From NCBI RefSeq assembly GCF_902498195.1, contig NZ_CABVIY010000001.1, positions 620,001 through 684,000 on the forward strand: a stretch of 64,000 nucleotides of DNA, written 5' to 3'. The notes beneath the pieces were generated by a model that did not search any database, had not been told where the DNA came from, and saw only the letters and a program-made list of their open reading frames with translations. The stretch is from Pseudomonas fluorescens. Lineage in GTDB: Bacteria > Pseudomonadota > Gammaproteobacteria > Pseudomonadales > Pseudomonadaceae. The number at the start of each line of letters is the position of its first letter. The first letter of the stretch is position 1. A program made the translations under genes and the position numbers. This document shows positions 35,171-44,629 of the stretch, piece by piece.

Positions 35171-35199
35171 GTCAATCCCGCGTCCTGCAAATGTTCCAA

Positions 35200-35291
35200 T
35201 GTGGGAGCGGGCTTGCTCGCGAAGAGGCCGTTTCAGTCGACATGTAGGTTGAATGAGACACCGCATTCGCGAGCAAGCCCGCTCCCACAGG
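35200..35291. repeat. REPIN, GTGGGAGCGGGC variant
   Basis: Arms TGTGGGAGCGGGCTTGCTCG and CGAGCAAGCCCGCTCCCACA face each other with an interior unlike the other copies (GAGGCCGTTTCAGTCGACAT...). A third REP sequence type in this window, in a convergent gap. Confidence 0.88.
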
Positions 35292-35313
35292 GAACTGGGT
35301 GTATCCGCAAGAA

Positions 35314-36459
35314 TCAGGTCGGTTGAGCGCGCACCAGAATCGACTCGTCAATCTGATCAATCGAGGTCACGCCGGTCAGCGTCATTGCCACCCGCATCTC
35401 CCTGGCAAAGATATCCAGCATATTCTCCACCCCGCGTTGCCCATCGGCGGCCAATGCGTAGGCCATCGAACGGCCCAGCAAAACGCCTTTCGCGCCGAGC
35501 GCCAGCATGCGCACCACGTCCAGCCCCGAGCGGATGCCCGAGTCGACCAGCACGCTCAAGTCGTTGCCGATCGCCTGCATGATTGGTGGCAACGCGTTGG
35601 CCGTCGACAGCACGCCGTCGAGCTGGCGGCCGCCATGGTTCGAGACGACGATGCCATCGGCGCCGAAACTCACCGCGTCCCGGGCATCCTGGGGGTCGAG
35701 AATGCCTTTGATGATCATCGGGCCTTTCCAGAACTCACGAATCCACTCCAGGTCGCTCCAGCTGATCGAAGGGTCGAAGTTGTTGGCCAGCCAGCCCATG
35801 TAGTCTTCAAGCGTCACGGCCTTGCCCAGGTAGTTGGAGATATTGCCCAGGTCGTGCGGGCGCCCCATCAGGCCGACGTTGAACGCCCAGTTGGGTCGGG
35901 TCATGGCCTGGAGCATGCGGCGCGACGAGGCGAACGGGCCGGACATGCCCGAATGGGCATCGCGGTATCGCGCGCCGGGGGTCGGCATGTCGACCGTGAA
36001 CACCAAGTTCTGCACCCCCGCGGCTTTCGCCCGCTCCAGCGCGTTGCGCATGAAGCCCCGGTCCTTCAACACGTACAGTTGAAACCAGATCGGCTGTTGA
36101 GCGTTGGCCGTGACTTCCTCGATCGAACACACCGATACCGTCGACAGGCACAGCGGGATGCCCTTGTTTTGCGCCGCCTTGACCGCCTGCACTTCGCCCC
36201 GGCGGGCGAACATCCCGGTCAAGCCGACCGGGGCGAGCACGATGGGCATCGACTGTCGCTGGCCGAAGAGGGTGGTTTCAAGGCTCAGGGTTTCGACATT
36301 CTTCAGGATCCGCTGGCGCAGGCTGACGTGACTCAAATCGGCGCTGTTAGCCCTCAGCGTATGCTCTGCATAAGCTCCGCCATCGATGTAGTCGAACAGG
36401 AAACGGGGGAGTTTGCGACGTGCCGCTTCGCGGTAGTCCGATGCAGAAGAGATGATCAT
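35314..36459 (-). CDS. lldD: FMN-dependent L-lactate dehydrogenase
   Basis: 381 aa membrane-associated flavoprotein oxidising L-lactate to pyruvate and feeding electrons to quinone. It begins [20 protein letters not shown] and has the LldD FMN-site segments [33 protein letters not shown] and the catalytic-His motif [12 protein letters not shown], with [12 protein letters not shown] near the C-terminus. Length fits LldD. It is monocistronic here: the usual lldP permease and D-lactate dehydrogenase genes are not adjacent. Confidence 0.95.
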   Translation of the reverse strand: MIISSASDYREAARRKLPRFLFDYIDGGAYAEHTLRANSADLSHVSLRQRILKNVETLSLETTLFGQRQSMPIVLAPVGLTGMFARRGEVQAVKAAQNKGIPLCLSTVSVCSIEEVTANAQQPIWFQLYVLKDRGFMRNALERAKAAGVQNLVFTVDMPTPGARYRDAHSGMSGPFASSRRMLQAMTRPNWAFNVGLMGRPHDLGNISNYLGKAVTLEDYMGWLANNFDPSISWSDLEWIREFWKGPMIIKGILDPQDARDAVSFGADGIVVSNHGGRQLDGVLSTANALPPIMQAIGNDLSVLVDSGIRSGLDVVRMLALGAKGVLLGRSMAYALAADGQRGVENMLDIFAREMRVAMTLTGVTSIDQIDESILVRAQPT

Positions 36460-36769
36460 AACGTGCAGGCCTTGATCTGATGGGTGAGGGCAGCGCCCGG
36501 CGAGTCCTGGGTCAGGTTAGCGTATGCGACCGGTGTTGTGCTCGATTCAATCCGGCAACGCGTACCTCCAGGGCATTGCTCCATCGAAGAAGCCCATGGC
36601 CGGGACGTGCGCATCGCGGATTGTTTCACCCAGGACAATTAAGTCGTTCTATCCCTGCCCATTCTCTGAAACCCGATTGCTGGTGAGACTGACGGTGGAC
36701 GCGATCGAGCCTTTGCGGTCGATGCAGCGCTCTCGATTATCCATTGGGCAATCCATGCAGAGCATTGAA
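36460..36769. other. 310-base divergent intergenic region, lldD/gor
   Basis: Holds the promoters of the L-lactate dehydrogenase (leftward) and glutathione reductase (rightward). The gor frame stays open through it, but the residues resemble no flavoprotein and have no ribosome-binding site. I see no convincing operator or repeat. Confidence 0.5.
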
Positions 36770-38131
36770 ATGAACCACGACTTCGATCTGTTTGTTATTG
36801 GTGCCGGTTCCGGCGGTGTGCGTGCGGCGCGGTTTGCCGCCGGGTTCGGTGCAAAAGTGGCGGTCGCCGAAAGCCGTTACCTGGGGGGGACCTGCGTCAA
36901 TGTGGGGTGCGTACCGAAAAAACTGCTGGTCTACGGCGCCCATTTCGCCGACGACTTCGACCAGGCCGAAGGCTTTGGCTGGACCGGCCCGACAGCGCAG
37001 TTCGACTGGGCAACATTGATCGCCAATAAAAATCGTGAGATCGAACGGCTCAACGGTGTCTATCGCAAGCTACTGGTTAACAGCGGCGTCACTTTGCTCG
37101 AAGGCCACGCCCGCCTGACCGATGCCCATCATGTAGAAATAAACGGCCAGCGCTTGAGCGCCGAACGCATCTTGATTGCAACGGGTGGCTGGCCGCAGCT
37201 TCCGGACATCCCGGGGCGCGAGCATGCGATCACCTCGAATGAGGCGTTCTTCCTGGAGCAACTGCCCAGGCGCGTGCTGGTGGTGGGCGGTGGCTATATT
37301 GCCGTCGAGTTCGCCGGGATCTTCAACGGGCTCGGGGCTGACACGCGCCTGTTGTATCGCGGTGATCTGTTCCTGCGCGGGTTTGATCAATCGGTGCGTA
37401 CTCATTTGGCCGAAGAGTTGACCAGGCGCGGGCTGCGACTGGATTTCAATGCCGACATCGCGCGGATCGACAAGCAGCCGGACGGGAGCCTTCTGGCGAT
37501 CCTCAAGGATGGTCGTCAGCTGGAAGCCGACAGCATCTTCTACGCCACCGGGCGCCGGCCGATGCTCGATAACCTGGGGCTGGAAAACACTCGCGTTGAA
37601 CTCAACGAGGCCGGGTACATCGCCGTCAATGAGCATTTCGAGACCCGCGAACCTTCGATCCTGGCGCTGGGTGATGTGATCGGTGGCGTGCAACTGACGC
37701 CGGTAGCCACCGCAGAGGGCATGGCGGTTGCCCGTCGCTTGTTCAGGCCCGAGCAGTATCGTCCAGTGGACTATCGCCACATTCCGACCGCAGTGTTCAG
37801 CCAGCCGAACATTGGCACGGTGGGGCTGACCGAGCAGCAGGCACTGGAGCAAGGCCACAAAGTGGCGGTGTTCGAAAGCCGGTTCCGGCCCATGAAACTG
37901 ACCCTCACCGAGTCGCCGGAACAAACGTTGATGAAGCTGGTGGTGGATGCCGAATCCGACCGGGTGTTGGGTGCGCACATGGTCGGGCCGGACGCTGGAG
38001 AAATCATTCAAGGCCTGGCGATTGCTCTCAAGGCCGGCGCCACCAAGCGCCTCTTCGATGAAACCATCGGCGTGCACCCGACCTCGGCGGAAGAGTTTGT
38101 GACGTTGCGTACACCGGTGAGTGGCCGGTGA
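36770..38131 (+). CDS. gor: glutathione-disulfide reductase
   Basis: 453 aa NADPH-dependent flavoprotein that reduces oxidised glutathione. FAD site [14 protein letters not shown] (11-24), redox-active disulfide [12 protein letters not shown] (C42, C47), NADPH-binding [15 protein letters not shown], second FAD site ILALGDV and the C-terminal active-site HPTSAEEF. The start at 36770 ([11 protein letters not shown]) matches the usual Gor beginning; an ATG at 36755 adds five residues. Single gene, divergent from lldD. Confidence 0.95.
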   Translation: MNHDFDLFVIGAGSGGVRAARFAAGFGAKVAVAESRYLGGTCVNVGCVPKKLLVYGAHFADDFDQAEGFGWTGPTAQFDWATLIANKNREIERLNGVYRKLLVNSGVTLLEGHARLTDAHHVEINGQRLSAERILIATGGWPQLPDIPGREHAITSNEAFFLEQLPRRVLVVGGGYIAVEFAGIFNGLGADTRLLYRGDLFLRGFDQSVRTHLAEELTRRGLRLDFNADIARIDKQPDGSLLAILKDGRQLEADSIFYATGRRPMLDNLGLENTRVELNEAGYIAVNEHFETREPSILALGDVIGGVQLTPVATAEGMAVARRLFRPEQYRPVDYRHIPTAVFSQPNIGTVGLTEQQALEQGHKVAVFESRFRPMKLTLTESPEQTLMKLVVDAESDRVLGAHMVGPDAGEIIQGLAIALKAGATKRLFDETIGVHPTSAEEFVTLRTPVSGR

Positions 38132-38250
38132 CTTAAGCGGCGATCATGCCTACGGAACGTGCGAAAGTCGCGGCAGCCGACAATACTGGCAATCGGGTCT
38201 GCGCGCGCAAGCGGTCAGGTACCTCGTCGTCTGTTCATCAAGGGTCGCCT

Positions 38251-39171
38251 ATGGATCGCTTTCAGGAAATGCAGATATTCATGGCGGTTGCCGAAGAGGA
38301 AGGCTTCGCCGCCGCCGCCCGTCGCTTGAACATTTCGCCACCGAGCGTGACCCGTGCCATCGCCGCGATGGAAGAGCGAATCGGCACCCAGCTGCTCTCG
38401 CGCACAACCCGCAGCCTGCACCTGACGGAAGCGGGGCAACGTTATCTGGAGGATTGCCGGCGGATCCTGAGTGAGGTCGATGAAGCCGAGGAGGCGGCCG
38501 CCGGCAGCTACTCCATACCCTGCGGTCATTTGACGGTGACGGCGTCCGTGCTGTTTGGCGAGTTGTTCATCGCGCCGCTGTTGGCCGAGTACCTGGACCG
38601 GTTTCCGTCAGTGCATCTCAATGCCTTGCTGGTTGACCGTGTGGTGAGCATGGCTGACGAAGGGATCGATGTCGCCATTCGCATCGGCCATTTGCACGAG
38701 AGCAATCAGCACGCCATCAAGGTGGGCGAGGTGCGGCAGGTGATCTGCGCGTCCCCCGCTTATTTTGAGCGCTACGGCAGGCCGGGGCACCCTGGCGAGT
38801 TGAGTTCGGCCAACATTGTCATGTCCTCTGCCAGCCATCTGTTGAGCGATTGGCAATTTGAAAACAACGGTAACGCCCTGAGCTTTCGCTTCGACCCGCG
38901 CCTGGTGGTGACTGCGAATCAGGCGGCCATCAACATTGCCTGCCTGGGCTGGGGAATCACCCGGGTGCTGTCCTATCAAGTGGCGAGCCAGGTAGCCGCC
39001 GGCGAACTGGAGGTGGTGCTACAGGCGTTTGAACCACCCGCGCTGCCGATTCAGGTGGTGTACGCCAAGAGTAACCGGGTGCCGGCCAAGGTACGGACCT
39101 TCGTGGATTTCCTCACGGACCGGTTGGGCAATGATGCCGCGCTCAAACCTGTCGCCAAGGGCAGTGCCTGA
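38251..39171 (+). CDS. LysR-family regulator, first of a tandem pair
   Basis: 306 aa LysR regulator of the DsdC/PecT-type group: MDRFQEMQIFMAVAEEEGFA, AARRLNISPPSVTRAIAAME and a typical effector domain with GHLTVTASVLFGELFIAPLL. Its TGA stop shares a base with the ATG of the next LysR gene. Both genes begin MDR[FY]-[QH]EM and are similar throughout, indicating tandem duplication. No divergent structural gene is next to it, so its target is not evident. Confidence 0.92.
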   Translation: MDRFQEMQIFMAVAEEEGFAAAARRLNISPPSVTRAIAAMEERIGTQLLSRTTRSLHLTEAGQRYLEDCRRILSEVDEAEEAAAGSYSIPCGHLTVTASVLFGELFIAPLLAEYLDRFPSVHLNALLVDRVVSMADEGIDVAIRIGHLHESNQHAIKVGEVRQVICASPAYFERYGRPGHPGELSSANIVMSSASHLLSDWQFENNGNALSFRFDPRLVVTANQAAINIACLGWGITRVLSYQVASQVAAGELEVVLQAFEPPALPIQVVYAKSNRVPAKVRTFVDFLTDRLGNDAALKPVAKGSA

Positions 39172-40082
39172 TGGATCGCTACCATGAAATGATCATGTTT
39201 GAAGCGCTTTCAGAGCGTCCGAGCCTCGCGTCGGCCGCTCGTCGTCTGGGTGTGTCCGGTCCGACGGTGGTCCGGGCCATTGCGCGACTGGAGGCGCGTC
39301 TGGGTGTGCCCCTGTTGAAACGAAGCACGCGAGGGGTGGTGCTGACGGAATCGGGTGCAGCCTTCATGGCCGATTGCTCGCGCATCCTCAAAGAGATCGA
39401 TGAAGTAGAGGCTTGCGCCAAAGGCTTGCATGTTCAGGCCCAGGGCAAGCTGACGGTCCTGCTGCCGCTGCTGTTCAGCCGTCATGTCATGACGCCTTTG
39501 CTGGCGGATTACATGGACGAGTATCCCGAGGTCACCGTGTTCGCCCATTACCACGATCGCTTTCCGAACATGAATGAAGAGGGGCTGGACGTGGCCGTGC
39601 TGGTGGGGCATTTGCCGAGTTCGTCATTGATTGCGCGACCGGTTGGCCACGTTCGCTCAATCATTTGCGGCAGCCCCGGCTACCTGGCCACTCACGGTGA
39701 ACCGCAGGTGCCGGAGGACCTCATGCAGCATCGACTGGTGGCAACGCAAGCCTATCGAGAAAGCGTGCAGTGGGATTTTCAGGTCCAGGGTGAGCCAAGC
39801 ACGATCAAGGCACGCTCGCGCGTCAGCTGCGCCACGGTACAGGCGGCGATCGACGCGGCGGCTCATGGGGCCGGGCTGACGCGCTGTTTGAGCTATCCCG
39901 TTCATGACGCGTTGAAAAGCGGGCGATTGCGTCGGGTCTTGCAACCTTACGAGCTGCCAGCGCTGCCAGTGCACGTGGTTTACCGGGAAAGGCGAAAAGC
40001 GTCGATGAGGGTACGCAGTTTCGTCGACTACATGATCGAGGGCCTGCGTGAGCATCCGGCCCTGCAACCGGATGCGCATTGA
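39171..40082 (+). CDS. LysR-family regulator, second of a tandem pair
   Basis: 303 aa LysR regulator, paralogue of the preceding gene: MDRYHEMIMFEALSERPSLA, AARRLGVSGPTVVRAIARLE, then GKLTVLLPLLFSRHVMTPLL. The start codon overlaps the previous stop by one base (TGATG), so translation is coupled. The next gene, a DJ-1/PfpI protein, follows on the same strand after 158 bases and is a possible target. Confidence 0.92.
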   Translation: MDRYHEMIMFEALSERPSLASAARRLGVSGPTVVRAIARLEARLGVPLLKRSTRGVVLTESGAAFMADCSRILKEIDEVEACAKGLHVQAQGKLTVLLPLLFSRHVMTPLLADYMDEYPEVTVFAHYHDRFPNMNEEGLDVAVLVGHLPSSSLIARPVGHVRSIICGSPGYLATHGEPQVPEDLMQHRLVATQAYRESVQWDFQVQGEPSTIKARSRVSCATVQAAIDAAAHGAGLTRCLSYPVHDALKSGRLRRVLQPYELPALPVHVVYRERRKASMRVRSFVDYMIEGLREHPALQPDAH

Positions 40083-40240
40083 GCGAAGGCAGGGTGCCGC
40101 GATTCAAACGCCACCCGGGCATTTCAGTCAGCGAAACAGTGGATTGTAATTTTTGGGCGTTCTCTGGATGACGGTTACAGCGGAGCATGCGTTCACACAC
40201 TCTTTTGACTTCAACGCCCTTTATCAGAGGCCACTTCCCG

Positions 40241-40879
40241 ATGAAACGCGTGCTCATGTTACTCGCCAATGGTGTTGAACCCCTGGAAATGGCGGCGTTT
40301 ACCGACGTCCTCGGCTGGGCCGATTTGCTCGGTGACCAGCCTCTGGAACTGGTCAACGCCGGCCTTCGCACCCAGATCGTTAGCACCTTTGGACTCACGA
40401 TCAATCCACGGTTTTTACTCAGCGATCTGGATCCGGCCAGCTTCGATGCCCTGGCGCTGCCCGGTGGGTTTGAACCGGCAGGCTTTTATGAGGAAGCCTT
40501 GAGCGAACCTTTCCTGGAGACCATCCGGCACTTCGTGGAAGCCGGAAAACTGGTGGCCAGTGTCTGTGTGTCATCGGTGTGCCTGGGGGTAGCGGGCGTA
40601 TTGCATGGCCGAAACGCAACGACCTACCACCAGGAAGGCGGCAAGCGGAAAAACCAATTGGTTGAAACCGGCGCCTGCTTCGTTGATCGACCCGTCGTCG
40701 TCGATGGCCACATCATCACGTCCAGCGGGCCGGGTACGGCGACTGAAGTGGCGTTTGTGCTGCTGGAACAGCTGACCAGCGCCGAAAATGCCGCTCATAT
40801 CCGCCAGAAAATGCGCTTCGCCACCCCCGATCCTGATTGGTACGCGACGCCACAAGTGCCATCTGTCCAGACTGTCTAG
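40241..40879 (+). CDS. DJ-1/PfpI family protein
   Basis: 212 aa protein of the DJ-1/PfpI glutamine-amidotransferase-like fold: KRVLMLLANGVEPLEMAAF (Glu 13 next to the active site), LALPGGFEPAGF, nucleophile-elbow VASVCVSSVCLG (C109 likely) and VVDGHIITSSGPGTATEVA. The family includes chaperone/deglycase-like and hydratase activities; this one's activity is unknown. The ATG at 40241 was chosen for family alignment. Its stop abuts a degraded ferredoxin-domain remnant. Confidence 0.9.
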   Translation: MKRVLMLLANGVEPLEMAAFTDVLGWADLLGDQPLELVNAGLRTQIVSTFGLTINPRFLLSDLDPASFDALALPGGFEPAGFYEEALSEPFLETIRHFVEAGKLVASVCVSSVCLGVAGVLHGRNATTYHQEGGKRKNQLVETGACFVDRPVVVDGHIITSSGPGTATEVAFVLLEQLTSAENAAHIRQKMRFATPDPDWYATPQVPSVQTV

Positions 40880-41117
40880 ACGCACGTTGGGAGCCCGGTG
40901 GCGGAAGTTTGCTGGAGCTGGCGCAAAGCCGTGGCTTGAATCCAGACTTCAGTTGCCGGGGCGGATCCTGCGGGACATGCCGCACCCGACTGGTCAGCGG
41001 GCAGGTGCATTACCTGAATTTGTCCGCGCAGATGCCGGCGCAAGGGGGGTGTTGATTTGCTGCGCAGTGCCGGCCCAGGCCGGGGAGGGCGATGCACCCC
41101 GGGTGCTGGAGTTGTGA
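40879..41117 (+). pseudogene. remnant of a C-terminal 2Fe-2S ferredoxin domain, frameshifted
   Basis: Immediately after the PfpI stop the frame reads WEPGGGSLLELAQSRGLNPD, then FSCRGGSCGTCRTRLVSGQV, a plant-type 2Fe-2S domain as found at the end of flavin oxidoreductases. It stops at 41053-41055 (TGA). If one G is added to the G6 run at 41044-41049, the frame continues GVLICCAVPAQAGEGDAPRV to a stop at 41117, restoring the fourth Cys region. No N-terminal oxidoreductase domains precede it. So it is a truncated fragment with a homopolymer frameshift, or the shift is a sequencing error within a fragment. Confidence 0.75.
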
Positions 41118-41118
41118 G

Positions 41119-41160
41119 GGAATTTTCGGGGGGCGATATCCCCCGTTTGTCGAAAATTCC
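41119..41160. other. long inverted repeat upstream of umuDC
   Basis: GGAATTTTCG (41119-41128) and CGAAAATTCC (41151-41160) are perfect inverted arms, enclosing a second near-palindrome GGGGGCGATATCCCCC. No T-run follows on either strand, so it is a poor terminator candidate; it may form a cruciform or be a protein site. Confidence 0.55.
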
Positions 41161-41198
41161 TACATGAAAAATTGACCGCCACGCGCCTTCGACGTTTA

Positions 41199-41214
41199 CT
41201 GTACATAAATACAG
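41199..41214. promoter_or_regulatory. LexA (SOS) box
   Basis: CTGTACATAAATACAG fits the consensus CTG-N10-CAG exactly. It lies 20 bases upstream of the umuD ATG and probably overlaps the promoter, so umuDC should be repressed by LexA and induced by DNA damage. Confidence 0.93.
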
Positions 41215-41234
41215 TATTTGTAGAAGGCGTCACC

Positions 41235-41660
41235 ATGAGCTTCAGCATCATCGGTCCACTCACCGCAGGGGGCCTCAAGCTTCCCCGCTGTTCGTTCCGC
41301 GTCCCGGCCGGCTTTCCTTCGCCGGCGGCAGACCACATCGAACAGCACATCTCGCTGGACGAGGTCCTCAACATCCGCGCCCCGCATGTGTACCTGGTCT
41401 CCATCGCCGGGGACAGCATGCAGGGGGCCGGCATCTTTGACGGGGACCTGGCGATCGTCGACCGCGCGCTGGAAGCGGCCCACAACGACATCGTGGTGGC
41501 GTTGTTGAACCATGAGCCGGTGTGCAAGCGGCTGTGCAAACGCGAAAGCCAGATGATTTTGCTCTCCGAGAATCCGAAGTACCCGCCGCGCTATGTGCTT
41601 GAAGGTGACGAACTGGCCATCTGGGGCGTGATCACCCACAACGTGCACAGCCATGACTGA
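41235..41660 (+). CDS. umuD: UmuD-type SOS mutagenesis protein (S24 peptidase)
   Basis: 141 aa LexA-like self-cleaving protein and subunit of DNA polymerase V. The cleavage bond is Ala25-Gly26 in VPAGFPSPAAD, the catalytic Ser61 is in GDSMQGAGI and the Lys98 general base in HEPVCKRL. No DNA-binding domain, as expected. After RecA-stimulated cleavage the product joins UmuC. The ATG at 41235 is preceded by GGCGTCACC. The next gene, umuC, overlaps by 8 bases; a LexA box lies upstream. Confidence 0.95.
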   Translation: MSFSIIGPLTAGGLKLPRCSFRVPAGFPSPAADHIEQHISLDEVLNIRAPHVYLVSIAGDSMQGAGIFDGDLAIVDRALEAAHNDIVVALLNHEPVCKRLCKRESQMILLSENPKYPPRYVLEGDELAIWGVITHNVHSHD

Positions 41661-42933
41661 ACAGCCACCACCGGTGTTCGCGCTGATTGACTGCAACAGC
41701 TTCTACGCCAGTTGCGAACGGGTGTTCCGGCCGGACCTGGCGCGCGTGCCCATCGTCGTGCTGAGCAACAACGATGGCTGCGTCATTGCCCGTAGCTACG
41801 ACGCCAAGCCGTTCGTGAAAATGGGCGCGCCGTATTTTCAGATCAAACACGTGCTCAAGCAGCACGGCATCGTTGCGTTCTCCTCGAACTATGCCTTGTA
41901 CGGCGACATGAGCGAGCGAGTGATGTCACTGATCGAATCGATGGTGCCGGCGGTGGAGGTCTACAGCATCGATGAAGCCTTTGCCGACCTGACGGGGATT
42001 GCCGACCTCAATGCCCTGGGGCGACGGATTCGCAGCCAGGTGTTGCGGTGCACCGGCATACCGGTCGGGGTCGGGATCGCTCCCACCAAGACCCTGGCCA
42101 AGTTGGCGAATCACACGGCCAAGCGCTTGCAGGCGCAGACCGGTGGAGTGGTCGATATCTGCGATCCGTTCAAGCGCGACTGGGTGCTGCGCAACACGGA
42201 CGTCTCCGACGTCTGGGGCGTAGGCCGGCGCATGAAAACGCACCTGGGGGCGATGGGCATCCAGACGGCGATGGACCTGGCCAGGGCCGACCCCTGGACC
42301 TTGCGCAAGAAGTTCAGCGTGGTGATCGAGAAGACGGCCCGGGAGCTGGCCGGCACCCCTTGCCTGGAACTGGATGAGCCTGATCCGCCGAAGCAGGAAA
42401 TCTGCTGCAGCCGCATGTTCGGCCAGCGCCTTACCGAGTTGCCGCCGATCAGGGAGGCCGTGGCGACCTACATGATGCGCGCCTCGGAAAAGCTCCGTGC
42501 CCAGGGCTCGCTGTGCAAGAAGATCCGCGTCAGCATCCGCACCGGCATGTTCAACCCCGACGAGGCCAGGTTCGCCAATGGCATGGTGGTCGAGCTGCCG
42601 TATCCCACCGACGATGTGCGGCTGTTGACCGGGGCCGCGGTGGATGCGCTCGAGCATGTGTACCGGCCCGGATTCAGGTACAGCAAGGCCGAGGTCCTGC
42701 TGCTCAATCTTTGCCAGCCGGGTGAGTACACCGATGATCTGTTCGCGGTGTCGCAGCCGACCGAGGCGACCCGGGTCATGGCGGTGCTGGACCAGATCAA
42801 TGGGCGATGGGGCAGGGGGACGCTGCGCACCGCCAGTGTGCCGAGCCATCCAGCGTGGGGCATGCGGCGAGAAATGATGAGCCAAAGCTTCACGACCCGG
42901 CTGGATCAGCTGTGGACGGTTCATTGCCGCTGA
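41653..42933 (+). CDS. umuC: UmuC-type Y-family DNA polymerase (Pol V catalytic subunit)
   Basis: 426 aa translesion DNA polymerase. Catalytic acidic residues lie in FALIDCNSFYASCERVF and VYSIDEAFADLTG; VGVGIAPTKTLAKLANHTAK is the fingers/palm signature, VWGVGRRMKTHL the helix-hairpin-helix, and the little-finger domain begins near residue 245, ending with the UmuC-specific C-terminal domain. With UmuD it synthesises across lesions during the SOS response. It overlaps umuD by 8 bases and shares its LexA-controlled promoter. Confidence 0.95.
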   Translation: MTEQPPPVFALIDCNSFYASCERVFRPDLARVPIVVLSNNDGCVIARSYDAKPFVKMGAPYFQIKHVLKQHGIVAFSSNYALYGDMSERVMSLIESMVPAVEVYSIDEAFADLTGIADLNALGRRIRSQVLRCTGIPVGVGIAPTKTLAKLANHTAKRLQAQTGGVVDICDPFKRDWVLRNTDVSDVWGVGRRMKTHLGAMGIQTAMDLARADPWTLRKKFSVVIEKTARELAGTPCLELDEPDPPKQEICCSRMFGQRLTELPPIREAVATYMMRASEKLRAQGSLCKKIRVSIRTGMFNPDEARFANGMVVELPYPTDDVRLLTGAAVDALEHVYRPGFRYSKAEVLLLNLCQPGEYTDDLFAVSQPTEATRVMAVLDQINGRWGRGTLRTASVPSHPAWGMRREMMSQSFTTRLDQLWTVHCR

Positions 42934-42996
42934 CCGCGCGCCCGTTTCGGCGCTCTGAACGTCACGGATCAGGAAAAACACGCACCGCTTTGGAGC

Positions 42997-43030
42997 AAAT
43001 AATTCATTCAATCTGCATGTTGAATTATTT
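42997..43030. promoter_or_regulatory. candidate operator upstream of an amino-acid ABC/RpiR operon
   Basis: A nested dyad: outer arms AAATAATTCA (42997-43006) and TGAATTATTT (43021-43030), inner arms ATTCAA-N8-TTGAAT (43006-43025). It lies 80-115 bases before the first gene of the operon that encodes its own RpiR-type regulator, and is strikingly AT-rich against its surroundings. Confidence 0.6.
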
Positions 43031-43111
43031 AATCCGCTGGTTTAGTCTCGACCTGCGTTGTACGGGATCAACCGCTGTTAGCACCTAAAAAATCAAGAAC
43101 CGGGAGCAAAC

Positions 43112-43888
43112 ATGAAAGCGAAAGTAATGTTGGGATTGTTCATGACGGCCGCCGTCGCCCTGCCAACCTGGGCAGCCGACTGGACCGTAGGTGCTAACGT
43201 CGGCAACGTGCCCTGGGAGTTCCAGGACGCCAAGGGCGAGTTCGTCGGCTTCGAAGTCGATGTGGTGAAAGAGGTGGCCAAGCGCGCCGGCAAAACCGTC
43301 GAGTTCATCAATATCCCCTTCAACGGCCTGTTCAGCGCCGTGCAGTCCAAGCGCGTCGAGATCGCCATCTCATCGATCACCATCACCCCCAAGCGGCTGG
43401 AATCGGTCGCCTTTGCGCAGCCTTACTTCGACAGCGACCAGTCGCTCACCGCGCTGACCACCTCCAAGGTCAAGGGCCTGGCCGACATGGCTGACAAGGT
43501 GGTGGGCGTCGACACCGGCTCGACCGGCGACATGTGGATCGGCCAGCACAAGGACGAGTACAAGTTTGCCGATGTCTCGCGCTACGAAGGATTGTCGCCG
43601 GCCATGCTGGACCTGGCTTCCGGGCGGATCGACGGCTACCTCAGCGATATTCCGGCGGTGCTCTACTACATCAAGGACAAGCCGCAATATTCCATCGTCG
43701 CGCGCATTCCCACCGGGGAGCGCTACTCGCTGATGCACGCCAAGGGCTGGGCGATGAGCGATCAGGTCAACGACATCATCAGCAAGATGAAAGAAGACGG
43801 CACCCTCGGGAAAATCCACCAGCAGTGGTTCGGCGCCGAAGCCGATAAAGCATCGAGCACGATGCAGGTGACCGCTGTCCTCAAGTAA
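43112..43888 (+). CDS. polar amino-acid ABC transporter substrate-binding protein
   Basis: 258 aa periplasmic binding protein (family 3, HisJ/FliY type). A signal peptide ends LPTWA-AD near residue 21. The mature protein has GEFVGFEVDVVKEVAKRAGK, EIAISSITITPKRLESVAFA and the lobe-2 DLASGRIDGYLSDIPAVLYY. AACCGGGAGCAAAC precedes the ATG. First gene of a six-gene operon with permease, ATPase, aminotransferase-like enzyme, RpiR regulator and a PuuE-type hydrolase. Ligand: a polar amino acid or derivative, not determinable. Confidence 0.93.
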   Translation: MKAKVMLGLFMTAAVALPTWAADWTVGANVGNVPWEFQDAKGEFVGFEVDVVKEVAKRAGKTVEFINIPFNGLFSAVQSKRVEIAISSITITPKRLESVAFAQPYFDSDQSLTALTTSKVKGLADMADKVVGVDTGSTGDMWIGQHKDEYKFADVSRYEGLSPAMLDLASGRIDGYLSDIPAVLYYIKDKPQYSIVARIPTGERYSLMHAKGWAMSDQVNDIISKMKEDGTLGKIHQQWFGAEADKASSTMQVTAVLK

Positions 43889-43951
43889 GCCCTGCCGATG
43901 ATGCAAGAAAGTGGCGACACCCGTTCGCCACTGTATTGACCGAGGTATCCC

Positions 43952-44629
43952 ATGGATCTTTTGCAGACATTTTTCAACTGGAACGTGCTCGTCGAGTCGC
44001 TTCCGCTGATGATACGTGGCCTGGGCGTGACCATTTTGCTCGGGGCGGTGAGTATTGTCCTGGGCCTGGTGGGCGGGCTGTTGCTGGCGTTGCTGCGGTT
44101 GTATTCCTACGCACCCGTTCGGGCGCTGGCACGGATCTACATCGATATCATGCGCTCCATTCCCTTGCTGGTGCTGCTGGTACTCATCTATTACGCGCTG
44201 CCCTTTGTCGGCATTCGCTTGTCGTCCTTTGCGGCCGCCACCATGGCGCTTTCACTGGTTTCCTGCGCCTACAGCGCGGAGATTTTCCGTTCCGGCATCG
44301 AGGCCATTCCCCGTGGCCAGTTCGAAGCGTCGGCGTCCCAGGGCATGAGTTTTTTCAACACCCTGCGCGACGTCATCCTGCCGCAGGCGGTGCGCATCGT
44401 CATGCCGCCCATGACCAGCAACTGCATCAACGTCATGAAAGACACGGCGCTGGCCTCGGTGGTGGCGATGCCCGACTTGCTCAAGCAGGCAACCCAGGCG
44501 CAGGCACTGGCGGCCAACCCGACGCCGCTGGTAGGGGCCGCCTTGCTGTACCTGTTGCTGCTGTTGCCGCTGGTGCAAATGGTCAGCTGGGTTGAACGTC
44601 GGAACGCCTCCGGAGGAAAAACCGCATGA
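43952..44629 (+). CDS. polar amino-acid ABC transporter permease
   Basis: 225 aa inner-membrane permease of the HisM/GlnP family with about five helices. [20 protein letters not shown] and the coupling loop [20 protein letters not shown] followed by [20 protein letters not shown] are the family signatures. Only one permease gene is present, so it is expected to form a homodimer. It overlaps the ATPase gene by 4 bases. Confidence 0.94.
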   Translation: MDLLQTFFNWNVLVESLPLMIRGLGVTILLGAVSIVLGLVGGLLLALLRLYSYAPVRALARIYIDIMRSIPLLVLLVLIYYALPFVGIRLSSFAAATMALSLVSCAYSAEIFRSGIEAIPRGQFEASASQGMSFFNTLRDVILPQAVRIVMPPMTSNCINVMKDTALASVVAMPDLLKQATQAQALAANPTPLVGAALLYLLLLLPLVQMVSWVERRNASGGKTA

